Notes: generated by a model not told the origin, from the letters alone. Shown: positions 51,804 to 64,000, counted from the stretch's first letter. The stretch is DNA of 64,000 nt from Clostridium magnum DSM 2767 (GCF_001623875.1 NZ_LWAE01000007.1:62001-126000), one strand, 5' to 3'. Made by a program: numbers and translations.

Positions 51804-51879
51804 GGGGGTATAGCTCAGCTGGGAGAGCACCTGCCTTGCACGCAGGGGGTCAAGGGTTCGAATCCCTTTATCTCCACCA
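51804..51879 (+). tRNA. tRNA-Ala (anticodon TGC), operon 2
   Basis: 76 nt, with CCA encoded. It is the only tRNA in this spacer. One D-loop base differs from the operon 1 copy. Confidence 0.97.
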
Positions 51880-52139
51880 TTTGTTCTTTGAAAATTGCAC
51901 AGTGAAGAATCGTTAAACAATCGCAATTGTTTAACAAATAAAAGTAAAGCTAAAGGTAAATTACTTATACGAAAGTATATTTAACACCTTTGTAACTTTA
52001 AAGATTGAAACTAGAAAATTGATAGAAGCAAGCAGTTCAAGGAAAGGCTTGAGCGAAGAGCAGAGTTTACTGACTGGTAAATGAGCACCGCAGCGAGAGA
52101 CTTGACGCAGAAATGCGCAGCTTATAGCAATTTTCGGTA

Positions 52140-55043
<2,904 letters not shown>

Positions 55044-55083
55044 ATTTTCACTGTGCAATTTTGAAAGAACAATATTCTTTCAA

Positions 55084-55200
55084 TCTGGTGATTATGACGT
55101 AAAGGTAACACCCGTTCCCATTCCGAACACGAAGGTTAAGCTTTACAGTGCTGATGGTACTGCACGGGAGACTGTGTGGAAGAGTAAGTCGTCGCCAGGT
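55084..55200 (+). rRNA. 5S ribosomal RNA, operon 2
   Basis: 117 nt, identical to the operon 1 copy as far as I can see. It is followed by tRNA-Asn instead of tRNA-Phe. Confidence 0.95.
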
Positions 55201-55206
55201 AAATGT

Positions 55207-55281
55207 TCCGTGGTAGCTCAATGGTGGAGCATTCGGCTGTTAACCGAAGGGTTGGAGGTTCGAATCCTCTCCACGGAGCCA
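55207..55281 (+). tRNA. tRNA-Asn (anticodon GTT)
   Basis: 75 nt. The acceptor is TCCGTGG/CCACGGA, the anticodon loop CTGTTAA, the T-loop GTTCGAATC, and CCA is encoded. Confidence 0.96.
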
Positions 55282-55301
55282 TTTTTTATTTTTTTGTACA
55301 T

Positions 55302-55326
55302 AAGACTGCTTGGCAGTCTTTTTTGT
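55302..55326 (+). terminator. rRNA operon 2 terminator
   Basis: The stem AAGACTGC / GCAGTCTT followed by TTTT. Confidence 0.88.
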
Positions 55327-55358
55327 TTAGTAGGAATATAGAAAAGGTAGAAAGTATT

Positions 55359-55490
55359 TTAACCTGACTAACTTGGCGGAAGTTTCCCACTTCTTCAAGT
55401 GGGAGTCCAACGCCAAGTAAGCGATGCATTCGCAGCTCTAAAATTTAGATGGGGTAAAAGAATCTCCATCTGAATTAAGATCTTGCTTCA
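55359..55490 (+). repeat. F1 element, copy 3 (compact)
   Basis: TTAACCTGACTAACTTGGCG to GATCTTGCTTCA, 132 nt. The left hairpin is in simple form (TCCCACTTCTTCAAGTGGGA inside ACTTGGCG/CGCCAAGT) without inserted modules, which shows the basic F1 fold. Confidence 0.88.
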
Positions 55491-55507
55491 ATATACTCTC
55501 TACCTTT

Positions 55508-55694
55508 TGTTATCCGATGACTACCCGCTCTAATATTCCCTATGCACGGTGTGAAAGCGACTCACACAAAATCAGAGATTTTGGTTCGCTGCTTTTCCCA
55601 AAGAGGGAATATTAGGGCGGGTATGTCCCTGGATTCGTTCAACTAAGAATCAGGTGGGTTTTCAAATCCCACCTGATTCAAGTTTCCACTTCAT
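55508..55694 (+). repeat. F2 element, copy i
   Basis: TGTTATCCGATGACTACCC to TCCACTTCAT. It carries the internal AAGCGACTCACACAAAATC hairpin. The right end supplies the TGA stop codon of the minus-strand gene at 55691. Confidence 0.88.
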
Positions 55695-56557
55695 TCTTTT
55701 GATATTTTCTTACCATCTGATATTAGAACGATAGATCCATCTATATCAGTTCTATAAACTTGTATGTTTCTTTTTTTCATTTCTGTTGAGGTTTCTTTAT
55801 GAGGATGACCATAATCATTATTTTTGCCACAACTTATGATTGCAATTTTAGGAGAAACTTTATCTAAAAATGCTTTTGAAGAAGATGATGAACTTCCGTG
55901 ATGACCTAATTTTAATACATCAGAAGATATATCATGGTTTTTATTTAAGATCTCTTTTTCGCTTAAACTTTCTGCGTCTCCCATAAATAAGAATTTAGAG
56001 TTACCATAGGTTATTTTTATAACAGCTGAGTAATTATTTAGATCTTCATAATTTGGAGCATTAGGTGCTATCATCTCGCATTTTACATTTTTGCCTAAAT
56101 CTAAGCTTACACCTGCAGTAGCTGCGTTTATTTTAATGTTTTTAGACTTTAAAGCATTGACCATGCTTTCAAAGGTTTTAGTTGTAGTTGTTTTTTTAGG
56201 TGCATAAAATTCGCCTATATTATATTTATTTATTATAGTATCCATTGCACCAATATGATCTTCATGAGGATGAGTTGCAACTACAAAATCAAGTTTTTTT
56301 ATATTTTGTTTATTTAAATAAGAAATTAATTTATCAGTACTACTATTTGGACCTGCATCTATAAGTAGGTTTTTCCCATTCACCTGTACTAATATACTAT
56401 CACCTTGTCCAACATCAATATAGTTTACTTTCATCACATGTTGGTTATTTGCATCTTTACTACTGTCTATTGTTTTTGAACTAGAGCATCCAACGAAAGA
56501 AGATATGATAAGGAAAAATGCAGCAAATATTGCTAGGTACTTCTTATAAAACTTCAA
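55691..56557 (-). CDS. Secreted ComEC-like metallo-beta-lactamase-fold lipoprotein
   Basis: A 288-residue protein with a lipoprotein signal (FVGC, Cys24). It is a single metallo-beta-lactamase domain of the ComEC/Rec2 C-terminal type: DVGQGDSILV (48-57), HPHEDH (96-101), LFMGDAE (near 190) and GHHGSSSSSS (near 220). Standalone forms are presumed extracellular nucleases or phosphoesterases; the membrane channel part of ComEC is absent. A GGGAG-type ribosome site precedes the ATG. Its last codon is followed by TGA within the F2 right end, so the original C-terminus may have been changed. Confidence 0.88.
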   Translation of the reverse strand: MKFYKKYLAIFAAFFLIISSFVGCSSSKTIDSSKDANNQHVMKVNYIDVGQGDSILVQVNGKNLLIDAGPNSSTDKLISYLNKQNIKKLDFVVATHPHEDHIGAMDTIINKYNIGEFYAPKKTTTTKTFESMVNALKSKNIKINAATAGVSLDLGKNVKCEMIAPNAPNYEDLNNYSAVIKITYGNSKFLFMGDAESLSEKEILNKNHDISSDVLKLGHHGSSSSSSKAFLDKVSPKIAIISCGKNNDYGHPHKETSTEMKKRNIQVYRTDIDGSIVLISDGKKISKE

Positions 56558-56662
56558 TATAAATCTCTCCCTTTTAAAAAGATAATAAAATGTGCTATAA
56601 TATAATATTGTAGCACTAGTAAATATAATAGTAAATGTTATTATAAAGGAGAGAAATACATT

Positions 56663-57382
56663 ATGAAATCTTTGCTGTTTTATTTAGATTTCTTTAAATA
56701 TGTTATAGTAGCTAATTGTAAAAAAAGTAAATTTGAGAAACTGAAACAGACTGCTTCAAAGGAAGATATACAAAGGTATATGGATAAGGTTGTTACAGAA
56801 TGGGCATCTCATGTATTAAATTATGTAGGTGCAAAGATTGATGTAGTAGGAAAAGAAAATATTCCTGAAGGTGCTTGCCTATATGTAGCAAATCATCAAG
56901 GGTTTTTCGATATACCAATAATTGTTGAGAGTGTAGGTAGTTCCCTTGGATTTATAGCTAAAAAGGAATTGTTAAAGTTTAAAGTTTTGACATACTGGAT
57001 GAATCAAATGCACTGTATACTTATGGATAGAAGCAATATAAGAGAATCAATGAAAGCTATTAATGAAGGTGTAGAAAATCTTAAAAATGGCTATAGTATG
57101 GTTATTTTTCCTGAAGGAACAAGAAGTAAGGGACCAAGCATTGGAGAGTTTAAAAAAGGGAGTCTTAAACTGGCTTTAAAATCAGGAGTTCCAATAGTAC
57201 CTGTTGCTATAGATGGGAGCTATAAACTTAGAGAAGGAAATGAAAAATCTAAAATAAAGCCTGGTGAAGTTAAGGTTACAATATGCAAGCCTATATACAC
57301 GGAGAATCTTTCAAGGGAAGAACAGACCAAACTAACGGACATTGTAAGAGACGTTATTGCAAAGAATATTACTATTGAATAG
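56663..57382 (+). CDS. PlsC-type 1-acyl-glycerol-3-phosphate acyltransferase
   Basis: A 239-residue membrane-associated acyltransferase of phospholipid synthesis. The catalytic NHxxxxD motif is NHQGFFD (His78, Asp83). The glycerophosphate-binding motif is FPEGTRSKG (about 152-160), and VPVAIDGSYK is the usual fourth block. One N-terminal helix is likely. AAAGGAGAG precedes the ATG. It is divergent from the metallo-beta-lactamase-fold gene and closes with its own terminator. The substrate preference (lysophosphatidate) is from family knowledge. Confidence 0.92.
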   Translation: MKSLLFYLDFFKYVIVANCKKSKFEKLKQTASKEDIQRYMDKVVTEWASHVLNYVGAKIDVVGKENIPEGACLYVANHQGFFDIPIIVESVGSSLGFIAKKELLKFKVLTYWMNQMHCILMDRSNIRESMKAINEGVENLKNGYSMVIFPEGTRSKGPSIGEFKKGSLKLALKSGVPIVPVAIDGSYKLREGNEKSKIKPGEVKVTICKPIYTENLSREEQTKLTDIVRDVIAKNITIE

Positions 57383-57416
57383 AAAAAAGACGGCATAGAA
57401 GATGTCGTCTTTTTTC
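57383..57416 (+). terminator. Rho-independent terminator
   Basis: The stem AAAAAAGACGGCAT / GTGTCGTCTTTTTT-type pairing (one G-U pair) with a 4-nt loop and a T tract. It is directly after the acyltransferase stop codon. Confidence 0.88.
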
Positions 57417-57426
57417 TATTATCCAA

Positions 57427-57606
57427 TTTATCCGATGACTACCCGCTCTAATACCCCCATCTTCTTCAAAGTGTACGTTGCGAGCGGCTACGTCACTGGA
57501 TTCGTTCAACTATGAATCAGGTGGGGGTTAAATGCCTAAATGGCATTTAACGGGCAAAGCCCCGGGTCGTAGACGAAACCCCATCTGATTCGAGTTTACA
57601 CTTCAT
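57427..57606 (+). repeat. F2 element, copy j (enlarged right hairpin)
   Basis: TTTATCCGATGACTACCC to ACACTTCAT. The left loop is shortened. The right-end hairpin has the same insert as copy f (57528-57575). Confidence 0.88.
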
Positions 57607-58405
57607 CAAAAGCAGCACTATAATCAGCTAAAAAAACATTGCACATTTATGCAATATTTATTAGTTTGATTTATAGGAAATTATCTTCATGTTCTTATAT
57701 TATTTTAGTATTTTATTATGTATCACTTTAAAAATGGATTATATTTTTAAAAATAAATTTATAATTACTGGTAAATTTTTATTTATAGATTAAAATTTTT
57801 AGATTTTATTCGACATGGTTGAAAAGGTTTTCTCGAACTGTAACAGGTTTCAAATTTTAATGAATGAAACCTATTTTAATATCTAAAGTAAAAAAGAATC
57901 ACAGATTTTAATTTTCTCCTAATTATAAAAATATTACACTAAAAAACTATTGGTAGTTAAATTATTTAATTTAGTTTAAGGTAATTCTCTATAATGACTT
58001 AAAAATATTTAGATAATGTTGAAGAGAATTTTATTCTGTTTATAATAAATTATAACTAATTTATGGTAAATTATGTAATAAAAATAAGGGTTCCAATTCG
58101 CAATATATAAGAGCCTATTTTTGATGAAAAAATCTCTAAATGAAAAATGACGAATAAAAATTGCAAAATAAACAAAAAAAGTATTTGCCAAGATAAAATA
58201 GAAATGTTAGAATATAAGCATAAATATACTAAAAGATTTGAATAAACCTTGTAAATACTAATATGTATGCAAAATGAATGCATAAATATAAAAAATAAAA
58301 GAAAATTACATATGAGATGAAAATGAAATAAATGAGTCTCTAACATGCAAAACCAATTTGTTTTTAATAAGGCCAATAAATCATATCTGATGGGAGGAAG
58401 GTAAA
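57607..58405. other. Long AT-rich region upstream of the citrate operon
   Basis: About 800 bases without a supported gene. One hairpin is seen: AGGTTTCA/TGAAACCT at about 57845-57873, followed by TATTTTAAT. I recognise no riboswitch or T-box. Its length before a biosynthetic operon suggests regulatory content. Confidence 0.5.
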
Positions 58406-59779
58406 ATGAGTATTATTAAAGAATCTTCACATAAATACAACTTGCAAAATGTTGAAAAAGCAAATTTGTATAAGGATATATTTCCTTATTCAGAAGTCCC
58501 TAAGGTGACTTTTAATCATGTACAGGTTCCAATGGATTTACCTGAAAATATATGGATTACTGATACTACTTTTAGAGATGGTCAGCAATCAATGCCACCG
58601 TATACAGCAGAACAAATAATTAAGATTTTTGATTACCTTCACCAGTTAGATAATAATTCAGGGGTAATTAAACAAACTGAGTTCTTCTTATACACTGAAA
58701 AAGATAGAAAAGCAGCTCAAGTTTGCATGGAAAGAGGATATCAGTTTCCAGAGGTCACATCGTGGATAAGGGCAAATAAAGAAGATTTTAAGTTAGTAAG
58801 AGAAATAGGTATTAAGGAAACGGGAATGCTTATGTCTTGTTCCGATTACCACATATTTAAAAAATTAAATAAAACAAGACAGCAAACTATGGATATGTAC
58901 TTATCTGTAGTAGAAGAGGCTTTAAGTCATGGTATTCGTCCAAGATGTCATCTTGAGGATATAACAAGAGCTGATTTTTATGGATTTGTAGTACCACTTG
59001 TAAACAAATTAATGGAACTTTCAAAGGAAGCTAATGTACCTATAAAAGTAAGAGTTTGTGATACTTTAGGACTAGGAGTTCCGTATACTGGTGCAGCTTT
59101 ACCAAGAAGTGTACAGGGTCTCATTCATGGTCTTAGAAATGCTTGTGGTGTACCTTCAGAATTAATAGAATGGCATGGACATAATGATTTTTACTCAGTA
59201 GTTAGTAATTCAACTACAGCATGGCTTTATGGAGCATCTTCTATAAACACTTCACTATTAGGTATAGGTGAGAGAACAGGAAACTGTCCATTAGAGGCTA
59301 TGTTAATTGAATATGCTCAGTTAAAGGGCACTACTAAAAATATGAAAATGGAAGTTATAACAGAGCTTGCTGAGTATTTTCAAAGGGCAATGAATTATAA
59401 TGTACCTGAGAGAACGCCTTTTGTAGGAAGTCAATTTAACGTAACAAGAGCGGGTATACATGCTGACGGAATACTAAAGGATGAAGAAATATATAATATT
59501 TTTGATACAGATAAAATATTAGGCAGACCAGTAGTTGTAGCTGTTAATGAATATTCAGGCCTTGCAGGTGTTGCAGCATGGATCAATATGTACTATAGAC
59601 TTAAAGATAATGAAAAAGTAGATAAGCATGATCCGAGAGTTGCCATAATAAAGGAATGGGTTGACGAACAGTATGCAGATGGAGTAAGAACTACGATTAT
59701 TGGAAATAATGAACTAGAATTACTTGTAGAAGAATTATTACCAGAGATTACTGAAAAAAGACAAGTGATAGCTAGTTAA
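58406..59779 (+). CDS. Re-citrate synthase
   Basis: A 457-residue enzyme of the DRE-TIM (HMGL-like) family that condenses oxaloacetate and acetyl-CoA with Re stereochemistry. TDTTFRDGQQSM (about 52-63) is the catalytic entry motif, and EWHGHNDF (about 252-259) provides metal-binding His residues. The N-terminal extension (residues 1-45) and length fit the clostridial enzyme first described in C. kluyveri, rather than isopropylmalate or homocitrate synthase. The location before aconitase and isocitrate dehydrogenase supports this. GGGAGGAAGG precedes the ATG. Confidence 0.9.
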   Translation: MSIIKESSHKYNLQNVEKANLYKDIFPYSEVPKVTFNHVQVPMDLPENIWITDTTFRDGQQSMPPYTAEQIIKIFDYLHQLDNNSGVIKQTEFFLYTEKDRKAAQVCMERGYQFPEVTSWIRANKEDFKLVREIGIKETGMLMSCSDYHIFKKLNKTRQQTMDMYLSVVEEALSHGIRPRCHLEDITRADFYGFVVPLVNKLMELSKEANVPIKVRVCDTLGLGVPYTGAALPRSVQGLIHGLRNACGVPSELIEWHGHNDFYSVVSNSTTAWLYGASSINTSLLGIGERTGNCPLEAMLIEYAQLKGTTKNMKMEVITELAEYFQRAMNYNVPERTPFVGSQFNVTRAGIHADGILKDEEIYNIFDTDKILGRPVVVAVNEYSGLAGVAAWINMYYRLKDNEKVDKHDPRVAIIKEWVDEQYADGVRTTIIGNNELELLVEELLPEITEKRQVIAS

Positions 59780-59909
59780 CAGGATTACAGAATAATAGAG
59801 GTAAGGGATCCATTCTTCCTCATTGAAATATTGAAATAAGTTATATGCAAAGTTCATTTATACAGTTAATAATAATTATATTAAGAAAGCAACGTATGGA
59901 GGATTAGAG

Positions 59910-61829
59910 ATGGGATTAAACATTACACAAAAAATAATAAAGAACCACTTAGTAAAAGGAGAAATGGTAGCAGGACAAGAAATTGCTATTAAAATAGATC
60001 AAACTTTAACACAAGACTCTACAGGAACTATGGCATACCTTCAATTTGAAGCTTTAGGAATAGATAAAGTTAAAACAAAAAGATCTGTAGCATATATCGA
60101 TCACAATGTACTACAGTCAGGTCCAGAAAATGCAGATGATCATTTATATATTCAAACTGTAGCTAAAAAGCACGGAATATATTTTTCTAAGCCTGGTAAT
60201 GGGATATGTCATCAAGTAAACTTAGAGAGATTTGGTGTTCCAGGAGACACTCTTTTAGGATCGGATAGCCATACACCTACAGGTGGTGGAATAGGAATGC
60301 TTGCTATGGGAGCAGGCGGACTTGATGTTGCTGTAGCTATGGGCGGTGGAGAATATTATATTAGCATGCCTAAAGTAGTTAAGGTAAATTTAACAGGTAA
60401 GTTAAGAGACTGGGTTTCAGCTAAAGATGTTATATTAGAACTTTTAAAAAGACTTACTGTTAAAGGTGGAGTAGGAAAAGTATTTGAATACTGTGGAGAT
60501 GGTATCAAAACTTTATCTGTACCACAAAGGGCTACTATAACAAATATGGGGGCTGAGCTTGGAGCAACAACATCATTATTCCCAAGTGATGACGTAACAC
60601 TTGAATTTTTAAAAGCACAGGGAAGAGAGAAAGATTTTATAGAATTAAAGGCTGATGAAGATGCAGTTTATGATGAAGAAGTAACAATAGATTTATCAGA
60701 ATTAGAACCACTAGTAGCATGTCCTCACAGTCCGGATAATATTGCTTCTGCAGCTTCATTAAAAGATATAAAGGTAGATCAAGTGTGTATAGGAAGTTGT
60801 ACAAATTCCTCCTATGCAGATATGATGAGAGTAGCTAAAATATTAGAAGGAAAAACTGTAAATGAAAAAGTATCATTAATTATTGCGCCAGGATCAAAAC
60901 AGGTTTTAAATATGCTCGCTAAAAATGGTGCGTTAGCTACAATGATTGATGCAGGAGCGAGAATCCTAGAGTCAGCTTGTGGTTTCTGTATAGGAATGGG
61001 ACAGTCACCTGCCACAGATGCAGTATCTCTTAGAACTTCTAACAGAAACTTCGAAGGAAGATCTGGTACAACATCTGCTAATGTTTATCTAGTTAGTCCT
61101 GAAATTGCAGCGGCTTCTGCGTTAAAGGGTTATATAGCAGATCCAAGAGAATTAGGAGAAGCTTTTGATATAGAAATGCCAAAAGAATTCCTTATAAATG
61201 ATAACTTAATAGTTCCTCCAGCAGTAGAGGGTAAGGATGTAGAAGTAGTTAGAGGCCCTAATATAAAGCCATTCCCTAAGGCAAAAGCTTTAGAAGCTAC
61301 AGTAGAAGGCAAGGTATTAACTAAAGTAGGAGATAATATAACTACAGATCATATTATGCCTTCAAATGCTAAGCTTTTACCTTACAGATCAAACGTTCCT
61401 TATCTTTCAGAATATTGTTTAACACCATGTGATAAAGATTTCCCTAGCAAGGCTAAGGAATATAACGGTGGCTTTATAGTTGGAGGAAGTAATTATGGAC
61501 AGGGATCAAGTAGAGAGCATGCAGCGTTAGCACCACTTTACTTAGGAGTAAAGGCAGTTTTAGCTAAGTCCTTTGCTAGAATCCATATGGCCAATTTAAT
61601 AAATAATGGAATAATGCCTCTTATATTTAAAAATGTAGAGGACTATGACAAGATAGGTGAGTTAGACGAACTTTTAATAGAAAATGCAGCAGTACAAGTA
61701 GAGTCAGGAGTTATCGTAGTTAAAAATAAGAGCAAAAATGAGGAGTACGAAATGCTTCTAAACATTGCTGATAGACAAAAAGAAATGATAAAGTTAGGTG
61801 GATTACTTAACCTAATAAGTGCTAAATAA
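59910..61829 (+). CDS. Aconitate hydratase
   Basis: A 639-residue 4Fe-4S enzyme that isomerises citrate to isocitrate. The cluster ligands are seen in CIGSCTNSSYADM (about 297-309) and ACGFCIGMG (about 356-364), and the first domain has SDSHTPTGGGIGML. The swivel domain follows (GGSNYGQGSSREHAALAP near residue 530). At about 640 residues it belongs to the shorter bacterial/archaeal-like aconitase class rather than the 900-residue AcnA. GGAGG precedes the ATG. It lies 130 bases after Re-citrate synthase and 50-70 before isocitrate dehydrogenase. Confidence 0.94.
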   Translation: MGLNITQKIIKNHLVKGEMVAGQEIAIKIDQTLTQDSTGTMAYLQFEALGIDKVKTKRSVAYIDHNVLQSGPENADDHLYIQTVAKKHGIYFSKPGNGICHQVNLERFGVPGDTLLGSDSHTPTGGGIGMLAMGAGGLDVAVAMGGGEYYISMPKVVKVNLTGKLRDWVSAKDVILELLKRLTVKGGVGKVFEYCGDGIKTLSVPQRATITNMGAELGATTSLFPSDDVTLEFLKAQGREKDFIELKADEDAVYDEEVTIDLSELEPLVACPHSPDNIASAASLKDIKVDQVCIGSCTNSSYADMMRVAKILEGKTVNEKVSLIIAPGSKQVLNMLAKNGALATMIDAGARILESACGFCIGMGQSPATDAVSLRTSNRNFEGRSGTTSANVYLVSPEIAAASALKGYIADPRELGEAFDIEMPKEFLINDNLIVPPAVEGKDVEVVRGPNIKPFPKAKALEATVEGKVLTKVGDNITTDHIMPSNAKLLPYRSNVPYLSEYCLTPCDKDFPSKAKEYNGGFIVGGSNYGQGSSREHAALAPLYLGVKAVLAKSFARIHMANLINNGIMPLIFKNVEDYDKIGELDELLIENAAVQVESGVIVVKNKSKNEEYEMLLNIADRQKEMIKLGGLLNLISAK

Positions 61830-61897
61830 AAGAAAGAAATTCATTAGAATAGATACCTGGTAATTAAGAATTAAAATATTTGGAGGCGATGATTATT

Positions 61898-62905
61898 ATG
61901 ACACATAAAGTTACTCTTATTCCTGGGGATGGAATAGGTCCAGAAGTTGCAGAGGCAGCTAGAAAAGTTGTAGACGCTTCAGGCGTAAAAATAGAATGGG
62001 ATGTAGTAGAAGCAGGAGCAGCAGTTATAGAGGAATACGGAACTCCTCTTCCTGAATATGTATTAGAAAGCATAAAGAAAAATAAGATTGCTTTAAAAGG
62101 GCCAGTAACTACGCCAGTAGGAAAGGGTTTTAAAAGTGTAAATGTTACACTTAGACAAACTTTAAATCTTTATGCAAATATAAGACCTACAAAAACCTTT
62201 GAAGGGGTAAAGTCTAGATATGATAATATAGATCTTGTTATTTTCAGAGAAAATACAGAGGATTTATATGCTGGAGTAGAGCATATGGTAAGTGAAGATA
62301 TTGCAGAAAGCATAAAGATCATATCTAAAAAGGCAAGTGATAGAATAGTAAGAGCTGCCTTTGAATATGCTAGAGAACACAACAGAAAGAAAGTTACTGC
62401 AGTTCATAAAGCTAATATAATGAAACTGTCAGATGGACTTTTCTTAAAATGTGCAAGAAGCATAGCTGAAGAATATAAAGATATAGAATTTGAAGATGTA
62501 ATAGTAGATGCTATGAGCATGAAGCTTGTGATAGAGCCAGAAAAATATGATGTACTTGTAATGCCTAATTTATATGGAGATATACTTTCTGATATGGCAG
62601 CTGGACTTGTAGGGGGACTTGGAATGCTTCCTGGTGCAAATATAGGAGAAGATGGTGCAGTATTTGAATCTGCTCATGGTTCAGCACCGGATATAGCAGG
62701 ACAGAATAAAGCTAATCCATCAGCAATCATTTTATCAGCAGTAATGATGCTTCAGCATATAGGAGAGTCTGATGCAGCAGAAAAAATTGAAAAAGCATTA
62801 GCGAAGGTTATAAAGGAAGGTAAACACGTAACTGTTGACTTAGGTGGAACTGCTGGAACAAGTGAGTTTACTGAAGCTATAATTAATGAAATAAAGAACA
62901 GTTAA
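61898..62905 (+). CDS. NAD-dependent isocitrate dehydrogenase
   Basis: A 335-residue enzyme of the isocitrate/isopropylmalate dehydrogenase family, making 2-oxoglutarate. The start [13 protein letters not shown] is typical. [16 protein letters not shown] (about 72-87) binds substrate, and [19 protein letters not shown] (about 221-239) holds the metal Asp residues. Operon position after aconitase favours isocitrate over isopropylmalate as substrate. ATG 61898 has GGAGG 11 bases upstream; ATG 61889 in the same frame is possible but only 2 bases away. The product is probably used to make glutamate. Confidence 0.9.
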   Translation: MTHKVTLIPGDGIGPEVAEAARKVVDASGVKIEWDVVEAGAAVIEEYGTPLPEYVLESIKKNKIALKGPVTTPVGKGFKSVNVTLRQTLNLYANIRPTKTFEGVKSRYDNIDLVIFRENTEDLYAGVEHMVSEDIAESIKIISKKASDRIVRAAFEYAREHNRKKVTAVHKANIMKLSDGLFLKCARSIAEEYKDIEFEDVIVDAMSMKLVIEPEKYDVLVMPNLYGDILSDMAAGLVGGLGMLPGANIGEDGAVFESAHGSAPDIAGQNKANPSAIILSAVMMLQHIGESDAAEKIEKALAKVIKEGKHVTVDLGGTAGTSEFTEAIINEIKNS

Positions 62906-62923
62906 CTGTAAAAGTAACTGAAA

Positions 62924-62960
62924 AATAAGTTAGCGTAAAGCTAGCTTATTTTATTTTTTA
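62924..62960 (+). terminator. Terminator of the citrate operon
   Basis: The stem AATAAGTTAGC / GCTAGCTTATT with GTAAA loop, followed by TTATTTTTTAT. Confidence 0.9.
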
Positions 62961-63083
62961 TAATACTTTAGACACTTAAAAATATAAAATTTTGGATTAC
63001 CTTGGTAAATTTGCATTAAATATAATAAATATCAAATGTTCTACATATTCCGTGATAATAAAAACTAATATATAATTATATAT

Positions 63084-63113
63084 ATGAAGGTAAAACTTGA
63101 ATTAGATGGAGTG
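63084..63113 (-). repeat. F2 right-end remnant at the CHASE4 gene start
   Basis: ATGAAGGTAAAACTTGAATT, then AGATGGAG, matches the reverse complement of the F2 right end and half of its hairpin (compare copy a at 20124). Its GATGGAGTG is placed as the ribosome binding site of the following gene. Confidence 0.6.
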
Positions 63114-63119
63114 TTTAAT

Positions 63120-64000
63120 TTGCAAATTAGAAAAAAGGTATCTACTATAACATTATTTCTATTAATGATAGCAATTATAGGGATTTGCAGCATAGCTAAA
63201 ATACATGTTTTGGGAAATATAAAATCTCAAGAAAAAAGTGTTATTACTAATAATATGAATAAGAGTAAGTATCTCATTGATAATAGTTTAGATAATTTAA
63301 ATATCATTTGTGGAGATTGGGCTCCATGGGATAACACCTTGGAATTTATCAATACAAATAATTCAAAGTATATTAAATCAAACTTAAATGATGATACTTT
63401 TGTTAGTTTAAAAATCAATACGTTAATTATTTTAGATATAAATAACAAAATAAGGTATGCAAATTTTTATGATCTGGAGAATAAAAACAGCATTGAAATG
63501 CCTCAAGAGTTATTAAATTATATTAATAGTAGTGAAGAAACAGTATTTAAAAATAAAAACGTATTTAGCAGTGTATCAGGTATAATATCCGTAAATGGGC
63601 GGGCTATGATGCTTTCAGCAAGACCAATAACGGATTCTGAATTTAGATCACCAGCTTCAGGAACCGTATTGATTGGAAAATACATAGATAGTAAGCTCAT
63701 AAAGGAAATTGAAAACATATCAGATTCAAAGATGAAAATAGAAAAAGCGGATGCAGCTAGGGTTTTAGATGGTAAAATCATTGTAAATAATGGAGAGCTT
63801 GAATTTTTAAATGAAGATAGTGTAGTATTGAAACCTATAGGAAAGGATAAGATGGCAGCACATTCTATTGTTAAAGGAATAGATAATAAATTATCATTTA
63901 TTTTAACCTTAGAAAGTGAAAGGACAATCTATAATAAGGGAGTTAAGTCTATAGGATTTTTAATACTGCTGCTTATATTTTCTTCAATTGTAATTGTAAT
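63120..64000 (+). CDS. CHASE4-domain membrane sensor protein (3' end outside window)
   Basis: About 293 residues are visible with no stop before the window edge. An N-terminal helix (STITLFLLMIAIIGICSIAKI) and a second at the edge (GFLILLLIFSSIVIV) enclose an external CHASE4 sensing domain, with the typical GDWAPWDNTLEFI near residue 63. Signalling output (GGDEF, HD-GYP, kinase or methyl-accepting domain) lies beyond the window. TTG 63120 is preferred, because GGAGTG is 6 bases upstream. An in-frame ATG at 63084 would add 12 residues encoded by an F2 remnant. Confidence 0.82.
   Translation, partial: MQIRKKVSTITLFLLMIAIIGICSIAKIHVLGNIKSQEKSVITNNMNKSKYLIDNSLDNLNIICGDWAPWDNTLEFINTNNSKYIKSNLNDDTFVSLKINTLIILDINNKIRYANFYDLENKNSIEMPQELLNYINSSEETVFKNKNVFSSVSGIISVNGRAMMLSARPITDSEFRSPASGTVLIGKYIDSKLIKEIENISDSKMKIEKADAARVLDGKIIVNNGELEFLNEDSVVLKPIGKDKMAAHSIVKGIDNKLSFILTLESERTIYNKGVKSIGFLILLLIFSSIVIV

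Noticed and set aside
57607-58405. Small antisense frames (60 and 101 codons) upstream of the citrate operon
   Set aside because: They overlap each other, are very rich in Phe and Ile as expected of AT-rich non-coding DNA, and lack convincing ribosome sites.

Overview
The window looks like chromosome from a low-GC, Gram-positive anaerobe of the Clostridium type. The evidence is AT-rich codon use, GGAGG-type ribosome binding sites, two complete clostridial rRNA operons, a Re-citrate synthase gene, MurT/GatD, a VanZ-like protein, YhgE/Pip, and a folate operon with fused FolB-FolK. The species cannot be named from the sequence alone. Almost everything reads as core chromosome. There is no prophage, plasmid or CRISPR array, and no transposase gene.

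Layout. 1-3.4 kb: ABC exporter (permease cut by the window edge, plus ATPase), a 40-residue membrane peptide, VanZ-like protein, lipoprotein. 3.4-10.7 kb: YhgE/Pip export protein behind a promoter with two TetR-type operators, then two tandem secreted leucine-rich-repeat proteins. 11-24.8 kb: SLAP-domain protein, S41 protease, YgjP metallohydrolase, MntP plus Fur-family regulator, HD-GYP phosphodiesterase, rhomboid protease, FtsH, YkvA-like protein, RNase H. 24.9-34.3 kb: YtxH peptide, two HTH-TPR regulators (the second broken by a stop codon), ClpB, GalE, and a divergent LysE exporter / XRE-cupin pair. 34.4-40.8 kb: GatD-MurT, DMT transporter, PEP carboxykinase, UppP. 41-55.3 kb: tRNA-Leu and two direct rRNA operons about 8.2 kb apart, with folE, an HD-domain gene and folBK between them. 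55.4-64 kb: secreted metallo-beta-lactamase-fold protein, PlsC-type acyltransferase, the Re-citrate synthase / aconitase / isocitrate dehydrogenase operon (citrate to 2-oxoglutarate, so probably glutamate supply), and the start of a CHASE4 sensor.

The most unusual content is non-coding. The intergenic regions carry at least three families of hairpin-rich interspersed repeats, called F1, F2 and F3 here. F1 and F2 share a left-end motif (TGACTA) and interchangeable internal hairpins. Nearly all F2 copies follow TTAT and all end in TTCAT; F1 copies follow TTAA and end in CTTCA. This layout resembles IS200/IS605 ends, so I propose that they are non-autonomous derivatives of an element whose transposase lies elsewhere. 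The right end of F2 repeatedly supplies or overlaps gene stop codons (five genes here) and in one case the start region of a gene. F3 copies are 200-330 nt near-palindromes with a conserved apex. Two genes (the first LRR gene and folE) also have a hairpin between the Shine-Dalgarno sequence and the start codon.
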